NCBI RefSeq assembly: GCF_027887165.1
Contig: NC_077227.1
Coordinates: 439,385,612 to 439,449,611 of the forward strand
Direction: 5' to 3'
DNA: 64,000 bases
From: Monodelphis domestica
Lineage: Eukaryota > Chordata > Mammalia > Didelphimorphia > Didelphidae
A program made the translations under genes and the position numbers. Position 1 is the first letter of the stretch. Each line of letters begins with the position of its first letter. The notes under the pieces are model-generated. The model was not told the origin of the DNA. It ran no database searches and worked only from the letters and a program-made list of their open reading frames with translations. This document shows, in pieces, positions 34,901 to 44,815 of this stretch.

Positions 34901-37900
34901 TTTCTTAACACACAGATCTGATTGTGTCTTATACATTGATCTCTGCTCCAAATTCTTTAGTGGCTCCTTGCTGTCTCCTGAATAAAATCAAATTTCTTCT
35001 GAATGTAATTTAGGACTTTATACAACGTGGTGGACCCCATCTTCAAGCCTTTAGCCCTCCCCATTCAACCCTGCTCTCAAACAAAAACAGAAACACAAAA
35101 CTCACACACTGGATGTCCAGTAGAAATGTCCAAAAGTGAACTCATCTTTCTCCCCAAATCATCTCCTCTTCCTGACTTCTCTATTACTATTGAAGGCACT
35201 ATCACCCTCCTAAGCAACCAGCTTCCAACCCAAGTGTCATTCCTGACAGTTTGTTTTCTCTCACTCCCTAAATTCAGTCTGTTATCAGGTCTTGACAAGC
35301 CTATCTTTAAGTCTGCCATATATACGCCCCTCCTTTGTCTCCTATGCTGCCACCACCTAGCCAGCTAGTCTCCCTGCCTCAAGACCCTCCTTGCTCCAGT
35401 CCATTCTCTACTCAGCTGTCAAGCAGATCTTCTCAAAGTGTAGGTATAGCTGTATTATTCCCCTTATGTAATAAACTCCAATGGCTCCCTAATCCTCTAA
35501 GGATCAAATACAAAATCCTGTTTGAGTTTTTAAATCTTTCATAGTATGGCCCCTTCTTACCTTTCCAGTCTTCTTTCACTTTTTCCCATTCAGATACTCT
35601 ATGATCCAAAGACAATGGTGTCCTTGATGTTCTACATGATACCCTCTCCCTCCTCACTTCCTTCAGGTCTCACTTGATATCACACTAGGAGACCCTTGGG
35701 AACAAATAATGTGTTTTGCCTTAGCATAGTGCCCAGCACATACCAGGGACTCCTGTATGCTTTCTGTATGACTTCATGCCACTGTATGAATTTGTTCATG
35801 GTGCTCCTTGAGCCTGGAATATTTCTATAACCTTTTCTTATTAATTTCTTGCTTGGTGTTTAGATCCAAAACATGCCACTTCCATTATATAGCCTTCTCT
35901 GATCCCTTTCATTAGTAAAGACCCTTCTCCCTCAGACATCACATAACTCCCTTTTAATACATGTTAATATGCTATCCATAAATTATCTAAACTCTTCTGG
36001 AATCCATTTTCAGTTGAGGATCTGAGTTGAGGCAGTATAACTACTTCTCTTCTACTCCAAATTATTTAATGCCCATAAATGTGAGAGGCTCAAATCAGCT
36101 GCCAGTTTATGTCTCTCATGAAAAAGTTTTGCCACAGTGAATGGTCATATTGACTTACATCCTGCTTTTCTGAGCTTTCCTTTTGACTAAAAGTACTCTG
36201 AACAACATGGTAACAGAATTCTTTCTAGTCCTTAGTAAGAAAAAAAGACATTGCTACATATGCCTTTTTCTTGGAGTGGCCTTTTCTTTTGATGCTTCAT
36301 CGTGGCTTGGGGGTGACATGGATATTATGGGGGCTAAGAGAGCAGAGCAAAAGTTCTGGCAAGTATAAAAAACTGGATAGACTACAAGTTTAGGGTTAGC
36401 TAGCCTGGCCAAGTGCACAGGGGCTCTTCTCTAGGTGAGTGTGATGGTGATAAAACTTCTTTGTCATCATTCCTGAAGGCTGCCTGCAAAGCTTAAGGTT
36501 GAAGGAATACCGACCCTCACTTCAAAGAAATTGAAGTGCAAGCATAAATGACTTGAGATATATGGTCTGGGCATTAATCCACCAAGACGAATGAAGTCCA
36601 TTTTAAGGCTACAAGGGTATATATCTTTAATATAAGGGAAAATATTAAAGATGGCTACTCCAAGAGGGCTAAGGTATGTGTTAGGCCACTGTGTTGTATA
36701 GAAAGCGGCAATGTTGAACACCAAGGAAAAATCCAACACCATTTCCCAAAATTCCTTATTTCTTATAATCAGCCTTAGAAATGTGAAGTGTTTCCTAGTC
36801 ACATCCCCTCCTCCTCTTTTCAACAGAAGAGTTTGTCTTTGAAAAAGAAATAACAATTCATCAAAGTCTCAAGCTGCAATTAAAGAATAGCTGTATTTAC
36901 CAAAAATCCATTGCATTGGGGCAACTTGGTAGTTCAGTGGAGAGAGTGCCAGGCCTAGAGAAGGGAGGTCTTGTATTCAAATCTGGCCTCCAACACTTCC
37001 TAGCTATGTGACCCTGAGCCACTTAACCCCCATCACCTAGCGCTTACCATTCTGTAAGGAACCATACTCAGTATTGCTTCTAAGAGAAAAGGTAAAGGTT
37101 TAAAAAAGAAACAATTTTAAAAATTATTTTGATAACTTCAGTTCTCAGTGTTATTTCTTTCCTCAAAACCCCTATGACAAATGACTACACCACACAACTG
37201 GAGTTAACTAATGAGGCCAGGCAGCACATACTATATTTTCAAGCATGTTGAAGTCTTGTCTCCCTATACATACCAAATTACTTCAAGGTTATTACTACCT
37301 CTAATATTTCTTTGCATCTTTAACAGTGTACCACGGACAATATAGTCATTTAATGATTATGGTTTTTAAAGGAAGAAGCTCTTCAATAATTTTTTTTAAA
37401 AATGGCCTAAAGTTCCCTATTGAAGAATGACTTAACAGGTGCATCCAATTTTCAATATTTAAGGCGTAAGGCCAATATTATATGGCACAAGAAGACTTTT
37501 GTTTGCCCAAAGTGGGCAAGATTCACTTGATGCAAGAAGACGTGGCATAAACCCTCCATATATAATACTTTTTAGGGGTCTACAATGCATAGAGAGACAA
37601 GATCAGACAATGACATATGGGGTAGTTTTGTGATGGTCATGACCAAGTATTTTTCTTTCTTGTTTACATCCCATATTATGAGACACAGATCACTCAAGCA
37701 ACTGTCCTGGTTAAATTTATTACTCCAATCCAACAATTATTTGTTAAATGCAAGACAAAACAGAAATACAGTTCTTTCCTTTTACTCTCTCTTTCTCTTC
37801 TCTGTGGCCCTCCCAGAGCTTATATTTTAAAGGGGTTTGAGGTAGACACAGCACAAAAACACTTAAGAGCCAAAAAGAGGCAATGGCAAGTGGGCCAATT

Positions 37901-40043
37901 TGACATTCACAAAAAATGCAGAGTATTACTAAGATAGCTCTAATAGCGTCTATGATATTGCTATAGTCTATTTTCAATCTTCATCATTTCTCCTTTCCTG
38001 TTTCCCTCTCCAAAAAGAGGAAATGATACCTTTGCTTTTAAAGATTAGCAAATTATGGTAAATATCGTACCTGAATATCAAGTTCTTTGGCCTCTTCTTG
38101 AGAGAAAGCTTGGTAAATTGAGCCTGGAAAACAAACCAAAAGGTTACCACTTTAGGGCCTCCATTTGTGACCCCAATATTTAATACAGATATCCCCTCCA
38201 CATCACAGGGGCTAGGGGCATAGTGTCCCCATGATCTGGAAAATATGTACAAAAATTTTAAGACTTCCCTTTATAACAGAAAAGGAGGCTGAATTTTTTC
38301 TTTTTTCTTTCATAGAGTACCTTGTATATATTTCTGAATTACTAAACTTTTTAAGATAGCTCTTCATTTCTAGGCTTTGTGGGTTGTCTGTTATCTTTCA
38401 CATTTTCGCAAACTTTAGTTTTTTTACTTATTTTAACTTTAAAAAAGAAATAGTATACATTTATGGCATTAAAAAATAAAATGTTGATGTTATGCAATAC
38501 TATACAGATATTTTATGCTTTTCTGAGTTTCTAAACTTTTTTCTGCCTGTTGGACTTCATGTATCATCTGTAGCTTCCACAACTTTCCCCAAATTTTAAT
38601 TTACTTACACAGATATGTAATATATAGAAACCATGATGGGGAAAGTTGTAATCTGAAAGAGATACTTGTACATCTAATAAATGAAATCTAAAGGTGGCTA
38701 TTTAATATGGAGGGATGAGAGAAGTAGAGTTTCAGGGTAGCAGATAGTCTCTCATTTTGACCCAGGGCTATTTTCTTCCCAAGGATGTTAAGAAGTAATA
38801 CACCACTGAACTTCAGGGACATGAGAACTGTAGAAAGAATTCTTAATGAATTTATATATAATGTAATTACAGCTCAATTTACCTTCATTTACAGCATAAT
38901 TTACTATTGAGGAGCTCAGAATGTTTTGAAACCTCTGTGAGATCAAAATAGTTCTATTTCTTTATTCTAGTTTGTATGGGGGGGGGGTGAGGAACAGTGA
39001 GGGGAAAGTAACTGGCTCAATATCTAAGTGGTCAGTAAAAAAGGTTCACACAATTTGCTCCAATTCATCACTGACTACCTCTGCTGGGTCTTGGTGTAGG
39101 AAAGGTGGTAGTGTTCAAAATCGAAAGACCTGATTTTGAATCCTGGTTCTTTCATTCATTACCTATGTGACCCTAGACAAGTCCCACAATAATAATGACA
39201 ATAACTATGACCTCTTTAGGGCAGGGTTGTCTTTTTTTCCTTTTTTGGTCTCTCCAGCACTTAGCACAGGGCCTGTCACATAGGAGGTGCTTAATAAATG
39301 TTTAGTGACTGTTTAATATTTATTGATAGCATGTACAAAGTACTGTTAAGTTCCTAAAAGTAAGCTTTACAAAGATCCTCACAAGAAAGCCAGGATGTAG
39401 GTGCTATTATTACTCTCATTGTACAAATGAGATAACTGAGGCTGAGATTAACTTGTCCAGGGTCACAGGGCTAATAAAAATCTGAGGCAGAATTTGAACT
39501 CCGTTCTTTGTGACTCCAGATCCGGAATTCTGTTCACTGTACCATCTAAATGCCTCTAACTTGAGCCTGTTTTTTGGACTGTAAAAAACAACAACAACAA
39601 CAACAAAAACCCCAACTAATTCCTCTCTGCTCCGAAGCTAAGAACAAGTTTATCTTTTACATGGGGGCCTTTGAAATAACTGAAAACAAATATATCCCTC
39701 CCTACTGCTTTTTAAAATCTTGCTTCTGCTAGATACTACTTTGTGACTTCGGCAAACTAATTCCCCTCTCAAAGTCTCAGTTTTCTCGTAGAGTAGAAAT
39801 AGCCTGAAAATCAGAGCAGAAAGAGGCTAGCAGCTGTCCTGTACAGCGAGCTTATGAAACCAATGCAGGGGAAGCGGAGGGAAGAGGACCAGAGAAGAGC
39901 TAGCCTAGAGCCGCAACGGGAGAGGAGGAGGACAAGGCCTGGGACGAAAGAGAGAAAGGCAATCTTCCCTGCCTGGACTGGCGCTGCCCAGTCCCCCACT
40001 CACGCTCTGTTCCCGCGGCGCTTCCGGCTCTGGCTGATGACAT
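28828..40043 (-). CDS. POP4: POP4 (RPP29), RNase P/MRP protein subunit; whole gene, 7 coding exons
   Basis: Joining the exons 40004-40043, 38071-38123, 33029-33252, 31415-31492, 31190-31251, 30071-30172 and 28828-28964 gives one open frame of 231 residues. Every intron is GT-AG and the phases agree at all six junctions. From residue 15 on it tracks human POP4 nearly residue for residue; this comparison is from memory. The family binds the RNA of nuclear RNase P (tRNA 5'-leader removal) and RNase MRP (pre-rRNA processing) and is concentrated in the nucleolus. Residues 75-85 are a lysine/arginine cluster that could serve nuclear or nucleolar targeting. Residues from about 105 to the end correspond to the Sm-like beta-barrel Rpp29 domain shared with archaea. 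The frame is unbroken, so the gene looks functional. Only the first exon is less certain, because its residues have no human counterpart. Confidence 0.96.
30071..30172 (-). CDS. POP4: POP4 coding exon 6
   Basis: Encodes TKSKCPSYVGITGILLQEMK and then HVFKIITKDDKLK. The G-I-(T/x)-G-I-L core is the family's most recognisable barrel segment. It is close to human, with conservative changes (T to M, I to V, E to D, R to K). The acceptor is ctctttag and the donor is gtatgt. Confidence 0.97.
30255..30475 (-). repeat. MIR-type core-SINE in POP4 intron 5
   Basis: aaatgaagaaactgaggcct, then cttgtccagaattacataac, then ctcctggtttagtgttccac. Confidence 0.8.
30509..30634 (+). repeat. 5'-truncated L1 tail in POP4 intron 5
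   Basis: The last ~125 bases of a marsupial L1: acccagtggaattgtgtgtt, ggctatgggaagggaggg, then an A-tail. It is flanked by 19-base direct repeats at 30490-30508 and 30635-30653 that differ at one base. It lies antisense to POP4. Confidence 0.93.
31080..31150 (+). repeat. L2 LINE 3' scrap
   Basis: ctgtatccccagcacagtgc, then atagcatattg; POP4 intron 5, just left of exon 5. Confidence 0.6.
31190..31251 (-). CDS. POP4: POP4 coding exon 5
   Basis: Encodes QPQMIQAKLLKADLHGAIIT, matching human except where codons are split at the junctions. This is the first strand region of the Sm-like barrel. The acceptor is cttatag and the donor is gtatat. Confidence 0.97.
31415..31492 (-). CDS. POP4: POP4 coding exon 4
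   Basis: Completes Arg106, then reads YNLFLPLHNLWKQYIRDLCN and GLKPD. The human equivalent is YSLFLPLHELWKQYIRDLCS. It opens the Rpp29 domain. The donor is the consensus gtaagt, and the intron to exon 5 is only 163 bases. Confidence 0.97.
32055..32270 (+). repeat. MIR/THER1-type core-SINE in POP4 intron 3
   Basis: tctggagtcagaaggccaga, then ggccaagtcactttgtttct, then cctcacggaattgttgagag, then gtaaagtgctgtagaagcta. Confidence 0.85.
32273..32286 (-). promoter_or_regulatory. CTCF-like motif in POP4 intron 3
   Basis: CCAACAGATGGCAC on the minus strand, one mismatch to the CCASYAGRKGGCRS core. It sits immediately after the core-SINE. Confidence 0.4.
32892..32909 (-). promoter_or_regulatory. weaker CTCF-like motif in POP4 intron 3
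   Basis: TGGCCACAAGGGGGTGCC on the minus strand, two mismatches from the TGGCCACCAGGGGGCGC form, 120 bases from exon 3. Confidence 0.35.
33029..33252 (-). CDS. POP4: POP4 coding exon 3
   Basis: The largest exon (74 codons plus two bases). It encodes the helical AEAFLKAFLRRSIP stretch, the HRKAVVLEYLPP segment, the basic KKPKERKRKSK cluster (residues 75-85) and the conserved KQRRELRLFEIKPEEQ. The human protein reads RQRRELRLFDIKPEQQ in the last segment. The acceptor follows a pyrimidine tract ending in cacag, and the donor is gtagga. The basic cluster differs in detail from human, but its charge is kept. Confidence 0.97.
33430..33735 (+). repeat. MIR 3' half and L2 3' end in POP4 intron 2
   Basis: MIR 33430-33560 (tacagggttgttgtgaaggt). 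L2 33590-33735 (gtacatgaggacaaggattt, then aaatgtttgttgaatag). Confidence 0.7.
34020..34578 (+). repeat. RTE-clade LINE 3' region (or RTE-derived SINE)
   Basis: About 560 bases that match my memory of a marsupial RTE 3' region: caagcaaacaaggacttccc, then cctgtagcactttgagcttg, then ggtcctcttccaaaatgaag plus acaa at the end. The family name is uncertain, but the end sequence is distinctive. It lies in POP4 intron 2. Confidence 0.65.
34845..35960 (+). repeat. long L2 LINE copy in POP4 intron 2
   Basis: About 1.1 kb, the longest L2 in the window. It includes an ORF2 part: ctattactattgaaggcact, ccaacccaagtgtcattcct, ctccaatggctccctaatcc, caagtctcacttgat-type segment. Rearranged at its 3' end and inactive. 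Confidence 0.88.
35961..36917. other. unassigned POP4 intron 2 sequence
   Basis: No repeat recognised. The 129-codon minus frame at 36467-36856 shows no family resemblance and lacks splice context. Confidence 0.45.
36918..37110 (+). repeat. tRNA-derived marsupial SINE (SINE1 type)
   Basis: Head ggggcaacttggtagttcag, core ttcctagctatgtgaccctg, tail gagaaaaggtaaaggttt. It lies antisense in POP4 intron 2. Confidence 0.92.
37111..38070. other. unassigned POP4 intron 2 sequence
   Basis: AT-rich, with no repeat recognised. Confidence 0.45.
38071..38123 (-). CDS. POP4: POP4 coding exon 2
   Basis: Encodes SIYQAFSQEEAKELDIQ after a split Arg codon, matching human VIYHALSQKEANDSDVQ. The acceptor has a T-rich tract ending in ttttccag, and the donor is gtacga. 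It starts in phase 1 and ends in phase 0. Confidence 0.93.
38124..39100. other. unassigned POP4 intron 1 sequence
   Basis: AT-rich, with a G-run near 38980. No repeat recognised. Confidence 0.45.
39105..39560. repeat. MIR, L2 and THER1-type fragments in POP4 intron 1
   Basis: Forward MIR 39105-39185 (acctatgtgaccctagacaa). Forward L2 end 39205-39315 (ggtgcttaataaatgtttag). Reverse THER1 39325-39560 (gagataactgaggctgagat, then gggtcacagggctaataaaa). Confidence 0.8.
40004..40043 (-). CDS. POP4: POP4 coding exon 1 (start codon)
   Basis: Reads MSSARAGSAAGTE plus one base, which completes an Arg codon with exon 2. The ATG has A at -3. The exon ends in a strong donor (gtgagt, 39998-40003). This start was chosen because exon 2 has no Met and needs a phase-1 donor upstream. 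The only other good donor in the island (gtgagc, just left of 40070) leads to a frame with a stop and no ATG. Human POP4 has only Met-Lys here, so these 13 residues are either a lineage-specific extension or a sign that another first exon is used. Confidence 0.75.
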
Positions 40044-40282
40044 AGTGAGGCCCGCGCCGCGCTCACGATGTCGTCTCTCCAGCCCCTCCTGTTGCCTTTC
40101 TTCTGCTTTCCAACCGTCCTACCCTGCACAGTCTAGGCTGGCGAGGCGTGAGGTCTGAGACGAAGCCGCGACTCTGGTGGCAACTAGAGGAGAAAGGGGA
40201 GAAAAAAGAAGGGAGGGAGACAAGACAATAAAGCCTGGAAACTATCAGAGGAAGTCAGGCGCCAGTTGATGGCGTAAAGAAA

Positions 40283-40290
40283 TGACGTCA
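40283..40290. promoter_or_regulatory. CRE palindrome (CREB/ATF site)
   Basis: A perfect TGACGTCA, 240 bases upstream of the POP4 start codon and inside the CpG island. Full CREs retained in CpG islands are often functional; occupancy here is inferred. Confidence 0.6.
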
Positions 40291-40316
40291 GACGATCGCG
40301 CCGACACAAAGCGCGA

Positions 40317-40325
40317 GCGCATGCG
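40317..40325. promoter_or_regulatory. NRF1-like site
   Basis: GCGCATGCG, close to the NRF1 consensus TGCGCATGCGCA, about 30 bases beyond the CRE. NRF1 sites are typical of promoters of nuclear genes with housekeeping roles. Confidence 0.5.
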
Positions 40326-40589
40326 TCGTTCTGAGCTTCTCGGTACTTGACTTGATGCGACTGGAAGAGCAGAAATATCTTCCTTAACTCCGGTCCACTT
40401 CTTAGAGCACCGCTCCGAGGTTTAGCACAGAGAGCAGAGAAGGGAGAAGATGGAACCCTGAAATGAACACTCTCTTTTCTGAGAGGAGTGGGAGTAGGTG
40501 TCCTTAACGACCTCGCCCCCTTCCCTCAGCCTCCCTTCCCGCGAATAAGAGGGAAGTGTCCAGGGGAATGGAATAGGGCAGAGGTTTTT

Positions 40590-40760
40590 TGTTTGTTTTG
40601 CTTACTTTTGTTTTTAATGTCGACAATTGTATTGCAATACAATTGGTTTCCTTTGTGATTCTCTATTTTATAGTTTTATGCATTTAAAAACATCACTTTG
40701 AGAAGGACTGCCAAATAGATCCATGATAGGAAAAATGGTTAAGAATCCCTGAGCCAGAAC
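40590..40760 (-). mobile_element. ancient hAT-like (MER-type) DNA transposon fragment
   Basis: On the minus strand it reads tcagggattcttaaccattt, ctatttggcagtccttctca, then aaaggaaaccaattgtattg. This matches my memory of a mammal-wide non-autonomous DNA transposon that begins with a caggggttcttaacc-type end. It contains a perfect 22-base palindrome (40624-40645) and is 550 bases upstream of POP4. Confidence 0.55.
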
Positions 40761-40867
40761 TTATTTACCCCTCGCTGTACAAAGTAATGTACTTCATTAT
40801 GTAGACGACACAAGATCCCATTTCTGCAAGGATTCACTCTACCAGTGCTGGCCACAACACATTTTCC

Positions 40868-42140
40868 TATTCATTCATTCATTTACACAACAGCCAGTTA
40901 TCAAACCCCTACCATATGCCTGGGGAATTATTTGTTTATTTTTTTTTTCTGGATCTGGATTTCATTGCTATAGGAAACTCAACCAATACACAGGCACAGG
41001 TTTTACAGACTTGGGATGGTGCCTGGGGCTCTGAAACATTAAGGGACCTTACCTGTGTAACAGAGTTGGTATGTATAGAGGCATGTAAGATTTGAACCCA
41101 TGGCTTTTTTACCTCCATTGGCTTGAAGCTAGGGATTCTGGGAGTAAAAACTTTACAAGATTGGGGGACAGCCTGAACAAAAGCAAAGAGAAGACAGGAT
41201 ATGCTATACTTTATAATAGGAAGTAAAGTTAAATTATTCTGGAAAGAGAGTAAAACCAGACCATTAAGGGCTTTACCAAACAAAAGTTTGCCTTTTGTCC
41301 TAAGAAATGCTAGGGAATCAGTGAAACTTCTTGAGCAGGAAAAGGACATGGTCAGACCTTGCCTTAGGACAGTCAACTTGGAAGCTTTGTAAAATCTGAA
41401 TTGGAGAGGGGATAGATAGGTTTGATGGAGGGGAGATGACTGTTTGGTGTCAGCCCATATTTTCCATAAATCTCCCACAGAGAATTTGCATAACATGTTG
41501 GAACCTATCTCTTCTAGGCTTAAAAAACAAAACAGAACCATAAAGGCTACCACTGCAGCTCTCTAGCCACATACCTTTTATATCTCACTATGATTAGCCT
41601 AACTCCTTTTCTGGTCAAATAAGTTCTTGATGATGCATTTTGCCACATGCTGAGCCCATGTAATAAAGACAAATAAATGCAGGGGAAAGGTCAATCAAGC
41701 ATTTATTGAGATCCTTTGATATACCAAGCTCTGCTAAGTACTAGTGATACAGAGACAAAAATGAAATAGTACCTGCCTCAGAGCTTATATTCTATTGGGA
41801 GAAACAAACTGTAATACCTATACTTAAATAAAATTCATATAAAGTAATTTCAGGACTTGACATTAGCAACTGAGGTGATGAACGATTTCACGTAGGAGAC
41901 AGCACTTGAAATAAGTCAAATAAATCGAGGGATTCTAAATGGCAGACATAAGGAGGGAAAGCATTCTAGGCATACAGTACAATATACAAAGGCATAGAGG
42001 TGGGTAATGAATTCCTGTGTTTGAGGAATTGTGAGTAAGATGAGCTTGGTTCATAGTAAAGAGAAATAGTATTTAATAAGCCTCAAAAAGTAGATTGGTT
42101 TTAGATTGTGATAACTTTAAATGCCAAGTAGAGGATTTTT
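40868..42140 (-). repeat. series of reverse L2 fragments
   Basis: 40868-40925 (attcattcatttacaca, then cataccatatgcct-type). 41160-41430 (tcttgagcaggaaaaggaca, then tggtcagaccttgccttagg). 41690-42140 (caagcatttattgagatcct, then attctaggcatacagtacaa). Old and pieced; the material between is unassigned. Confidence 0.7.
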
Positions 42141-42284
42141 GTATTTTGTTGTACAGGCAATAGAGATAGATGAAATATGGGGAAAATCATAGTTCTCTGA
42201 GAGCCATAGGTACTTCTTGGTCTCAGTGTTTGCCATTATAACTTTGTTAAAGATCTAATTTTGTGCTATCTGCTGGACATATCC

Positions 42285-43165
42285 ACATAAGTGTCCAATA
42301 AGGTGTTAGATCTCAATATGTGTGAAACAATCTTTCCCTTAAAACTTACCCTCCTTCCTAACATTCTTGTTTCTGTGGAGTGTGCCACTATCCTTCCATT
42401 TACCCAGTTTTCCAATTTAGCAGTCATTCTCAACTCTTTATTCTTCCTCATCCCCAATATCTTGTCATTTACCATATCTTGTCAATTGTACTCTCCTTGT
42501 ATCTAACACATCCATTCCCTCTTCTCCATTCACAAGACCACTACTCTTAAGTGCACACCCTCATCAACTCTCACTTACACTTAGTAGCTTCCTAATTTCC
42601 AAAACATCTTCTACAAAGCTGCCTAAAGTATAGATCTAAGCATATTACTTCCTTGTTTGAGAACCATCAGTGACTTTCTATTATCTGATAAAATACAAAC
42701 ACCTATATTTATCATTTAAAGCTCTGTATACCCTGCCCCCACCCTACCACATATTTATTATTGTTCTCTCTCACGTATACCACCTTTTAATCAAAGCTAT
42801 CCTACTTACTATTCTCAAATTTGGTATTTTATCTCTCACCTAAATGGCTTGGCACAGTCTGTTTTTCAGGCCTGGAATATACTACCTTCATTTTCACCTC
42901 TTAGAATCCCTGTCTTTTTAAAAGCTTAGTTTTGGTACTGTATGAGACTTTTCCTTGTTCTCCTACTTGTTTGTACTTCTCCTTTCCTAAAATGATTGAT
43001 AATACACTTTGCTACATGTTATTGTTACTGCTCCCATTTCCCACTAAGAAGAGGTAAACTTGAGGACAGGGCTGATTCCATTTTTGCTTTTGTATCTTCA
43101 ACACCTAAACAAGGCCTTGCATATAATGGATGACTAATAAATGCTTGTCAGAATGAATTGAATAT
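42285..43165 (+). repeat. long diverged L2 LINE copy
   Basis: Forward L2 landmarks in order: cacaccctcatcaactctca, gtgactttctattatctgat, ggcctggaatatactacct, gaggacagggctgattcc, gactaataaatgcttgtcag. It faces the reverse L2 pieces to its left. Confidence 0.8.
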
Positions 43166-43589
43166 TCCTTTAGTTTAAGTAAATGTTCAAGCCCTAGCTT
43201 TTGATTTTAGTTCCTACCATGTCTTTAGAGCTTAGATCTAAGATTCTGTAAATTCCTGTTATATCAAACCCATATCCTTTTGAAATGGATACTACAGAAA
43301 AATGAAAGCTTTGATGACAAAGAAGGCTTTAATATTATTAGAGAATTCCATAGTCCCTGAGAAGGAGAAATAACAACTAAAAACCTGAAAGCTTGCCTGT
43401 TTGGGATATTCAGGTGTGGTAACTTGGCAGTACTATTTACTGTCAAGAAATGGTTCCTAAAATCCGAATTTCCCCAGAGTTTTAACTATTGAAAAATCAC
43501 TATTGAAGTGATTTCTTGGTGCCTAATATATGCTCCATAACAGACTTTTATCTCTGTCTCCTAAAGGAGATTTTACTCATTGAGTTGTC
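43166..43589. other. unassigned intergenic sequence
   Basis: Nothing recognised. Confidence 0.4.
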
Positions 43590-43830
43590 CTCATTAAGAA
43601 AAGCTCAGTTCTTGTGAATGGAGCGTTTAGACGAACACTACAGCTCTTTGGGGCCACATGAGTGTTCCTTCATTGGATTTATGGGGCAATTCCTAAGGCA
43701 CTTAAGGGATTCACAGTGAAATCACTGTTGGCTGTGCCAGTGCTGTAAATCCAACCATCCAGGTGAAATGGGTGCCTGGGGAGTCAAGTCCACACTTCTC
43801 TTGCCTTGTCTTCTCTGCTTTCAACTTTGG
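43590..43830. other. unique block, possible conserved non-coding element
   Basis: Repeat-free, with two retained CpGs close together (ggagcgtttagacgaacac). Balanced composition, unlike its surroundings. Function unknown. Confidence 0.35.
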
Positions 43831-44154
43831 TGTTGAGGGGCTTTTGGGTGAGCTTGTGTATAGCAAGCTCTGCTTATTCTGATAGAAGAGTTTGATAAGG
43901 GGTAAGACTGGGCAACCTATGCATTAATATGAAAATTGTAAGTATTGAAAAGAGATGAGAACAGGCTAAAGCACTGACTTGTCTTATTGAAATTAGGAAA
44001 TTATTGAAAACAGTCATGAGTACCTGAAGAAGTCTAGTGAGTATGAAGATTCAGAAGATGAAAAGTTACATTTTTCTCTGCTAACCTGAGTATAGAAACC
44101 AGTGAACAGGTGAAGGAAGGCATTAAGAGACAAGTTAAAGAAGTTGGATTGTAT

Positions 44155-44815
44155 TTATGAAACATTTATAACACTTTAAGATTTGCAAATCACTTTAAAT
44201 TCATTAGCTCATTTGAACCTTACTGTAACCTGTGAAGTACTATAGGCATTGTTACCCCTATTTTACTTATGAAAAAACTGAGCCTTCAGGAGGTTGTGTG
44301 GCATCATACAGTCAGAACTATTATCTGAATTCAGGTCTAGTATAATGCTACATTGTCTCTCATTAACACCTATCTTTACTGGCACAGCTTAAATACCATC
44401 TCTCTGAAATCTTTTTTGACTATCTCAGCTCAAAGGCATCTCTTTCTCTGAACACCTGGATCAGTTTGTATGTGTATATTATATTGCTTTGCTGGTTTAA
44501 AAAAATATGTGTTATCTCTTCAGGTAGAGAGTATATCATGTAACTTTATAGCTTTCTTCTGTGCCTAGCAAAGTGCACTTCTTATAGTATTTATTTAGTA
44601 AATACTTTTTGAATTGAGGAAGCATATCTTCACACTTATATTTTTCCATCAGAACTTAGCTCAGAGTCTTACATGGCAAGAGATCTTGATGTCAAGATCA
44701 AATTAATTGTAGGGGTTGGAAGAGATGTTAGAGATCATTTGGGTTAACCTTAAATTTCATATGAGAAAACTGAGACCTAGAGAGATTAACAGTATTTATT
44801 ATATATTTGTTGAGT
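44155..44815. repeat. THER1, L2 and MIR-type fragments
   Basis: Reverse THER1 44155-44365 (caaatcactttaaattcatt, then atgaaaaaactgagccttca). Forward L2 44370-44620. Reverse MIR 44705-44815 (gaaaactgagacctagagag). Confidence 0.75.

Larger units (their letters stand above)
39850..40560. promoter_or_regulatory. CpG island promoter of POP4
   Basis: The only CpG-dense block in the window. CpGs cluster between about 39860 and 40340, in a genome that is otherwise strongly CpG-depleted. It covers the POP4 start codon, the first splice donor and the upstream sequence. No TATA box is placed as expected, which fits a housekeeping promoter. The transcription start is not visible from sequence but should lie just above 40044. 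Confidence 0.88.

Noticed and set aside
36467-36856. 129-codon minus-strand frame in POP4 intron 2
   Set aside because: Same strand as POP4, but without fitting acceptor/donor sites and absent from the POP4 family.
39854-40045. 63-codon Arg-rich plus-strand frame in the CpG island
   Set aside because: GC-rich sequence readily gives such frames; no splice or family support for a divergent gene.
39905-40129. 74-codon minus-strand frame starting upstream of the POP4 start
   Set aside because: It runs in another frame through the CpG island and across the exon 1 donor; it cannot join exon 2 in frame.
40624-40645. Perfect 22-base palindrome with arms CAATTGTATTG
   Set aside because: At first looked like a regulatory site upstream of POP4, but it lies inside an old hAT-like transposon fragment whose sequence largely explains it.
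40936-41553. Longest open frame in the window (205 codons, minus strand)
   Set aside because: Most of it reads through a reverse L2 fragment in a frame different from the L2 protein; no family resemblance, start context or splice support.
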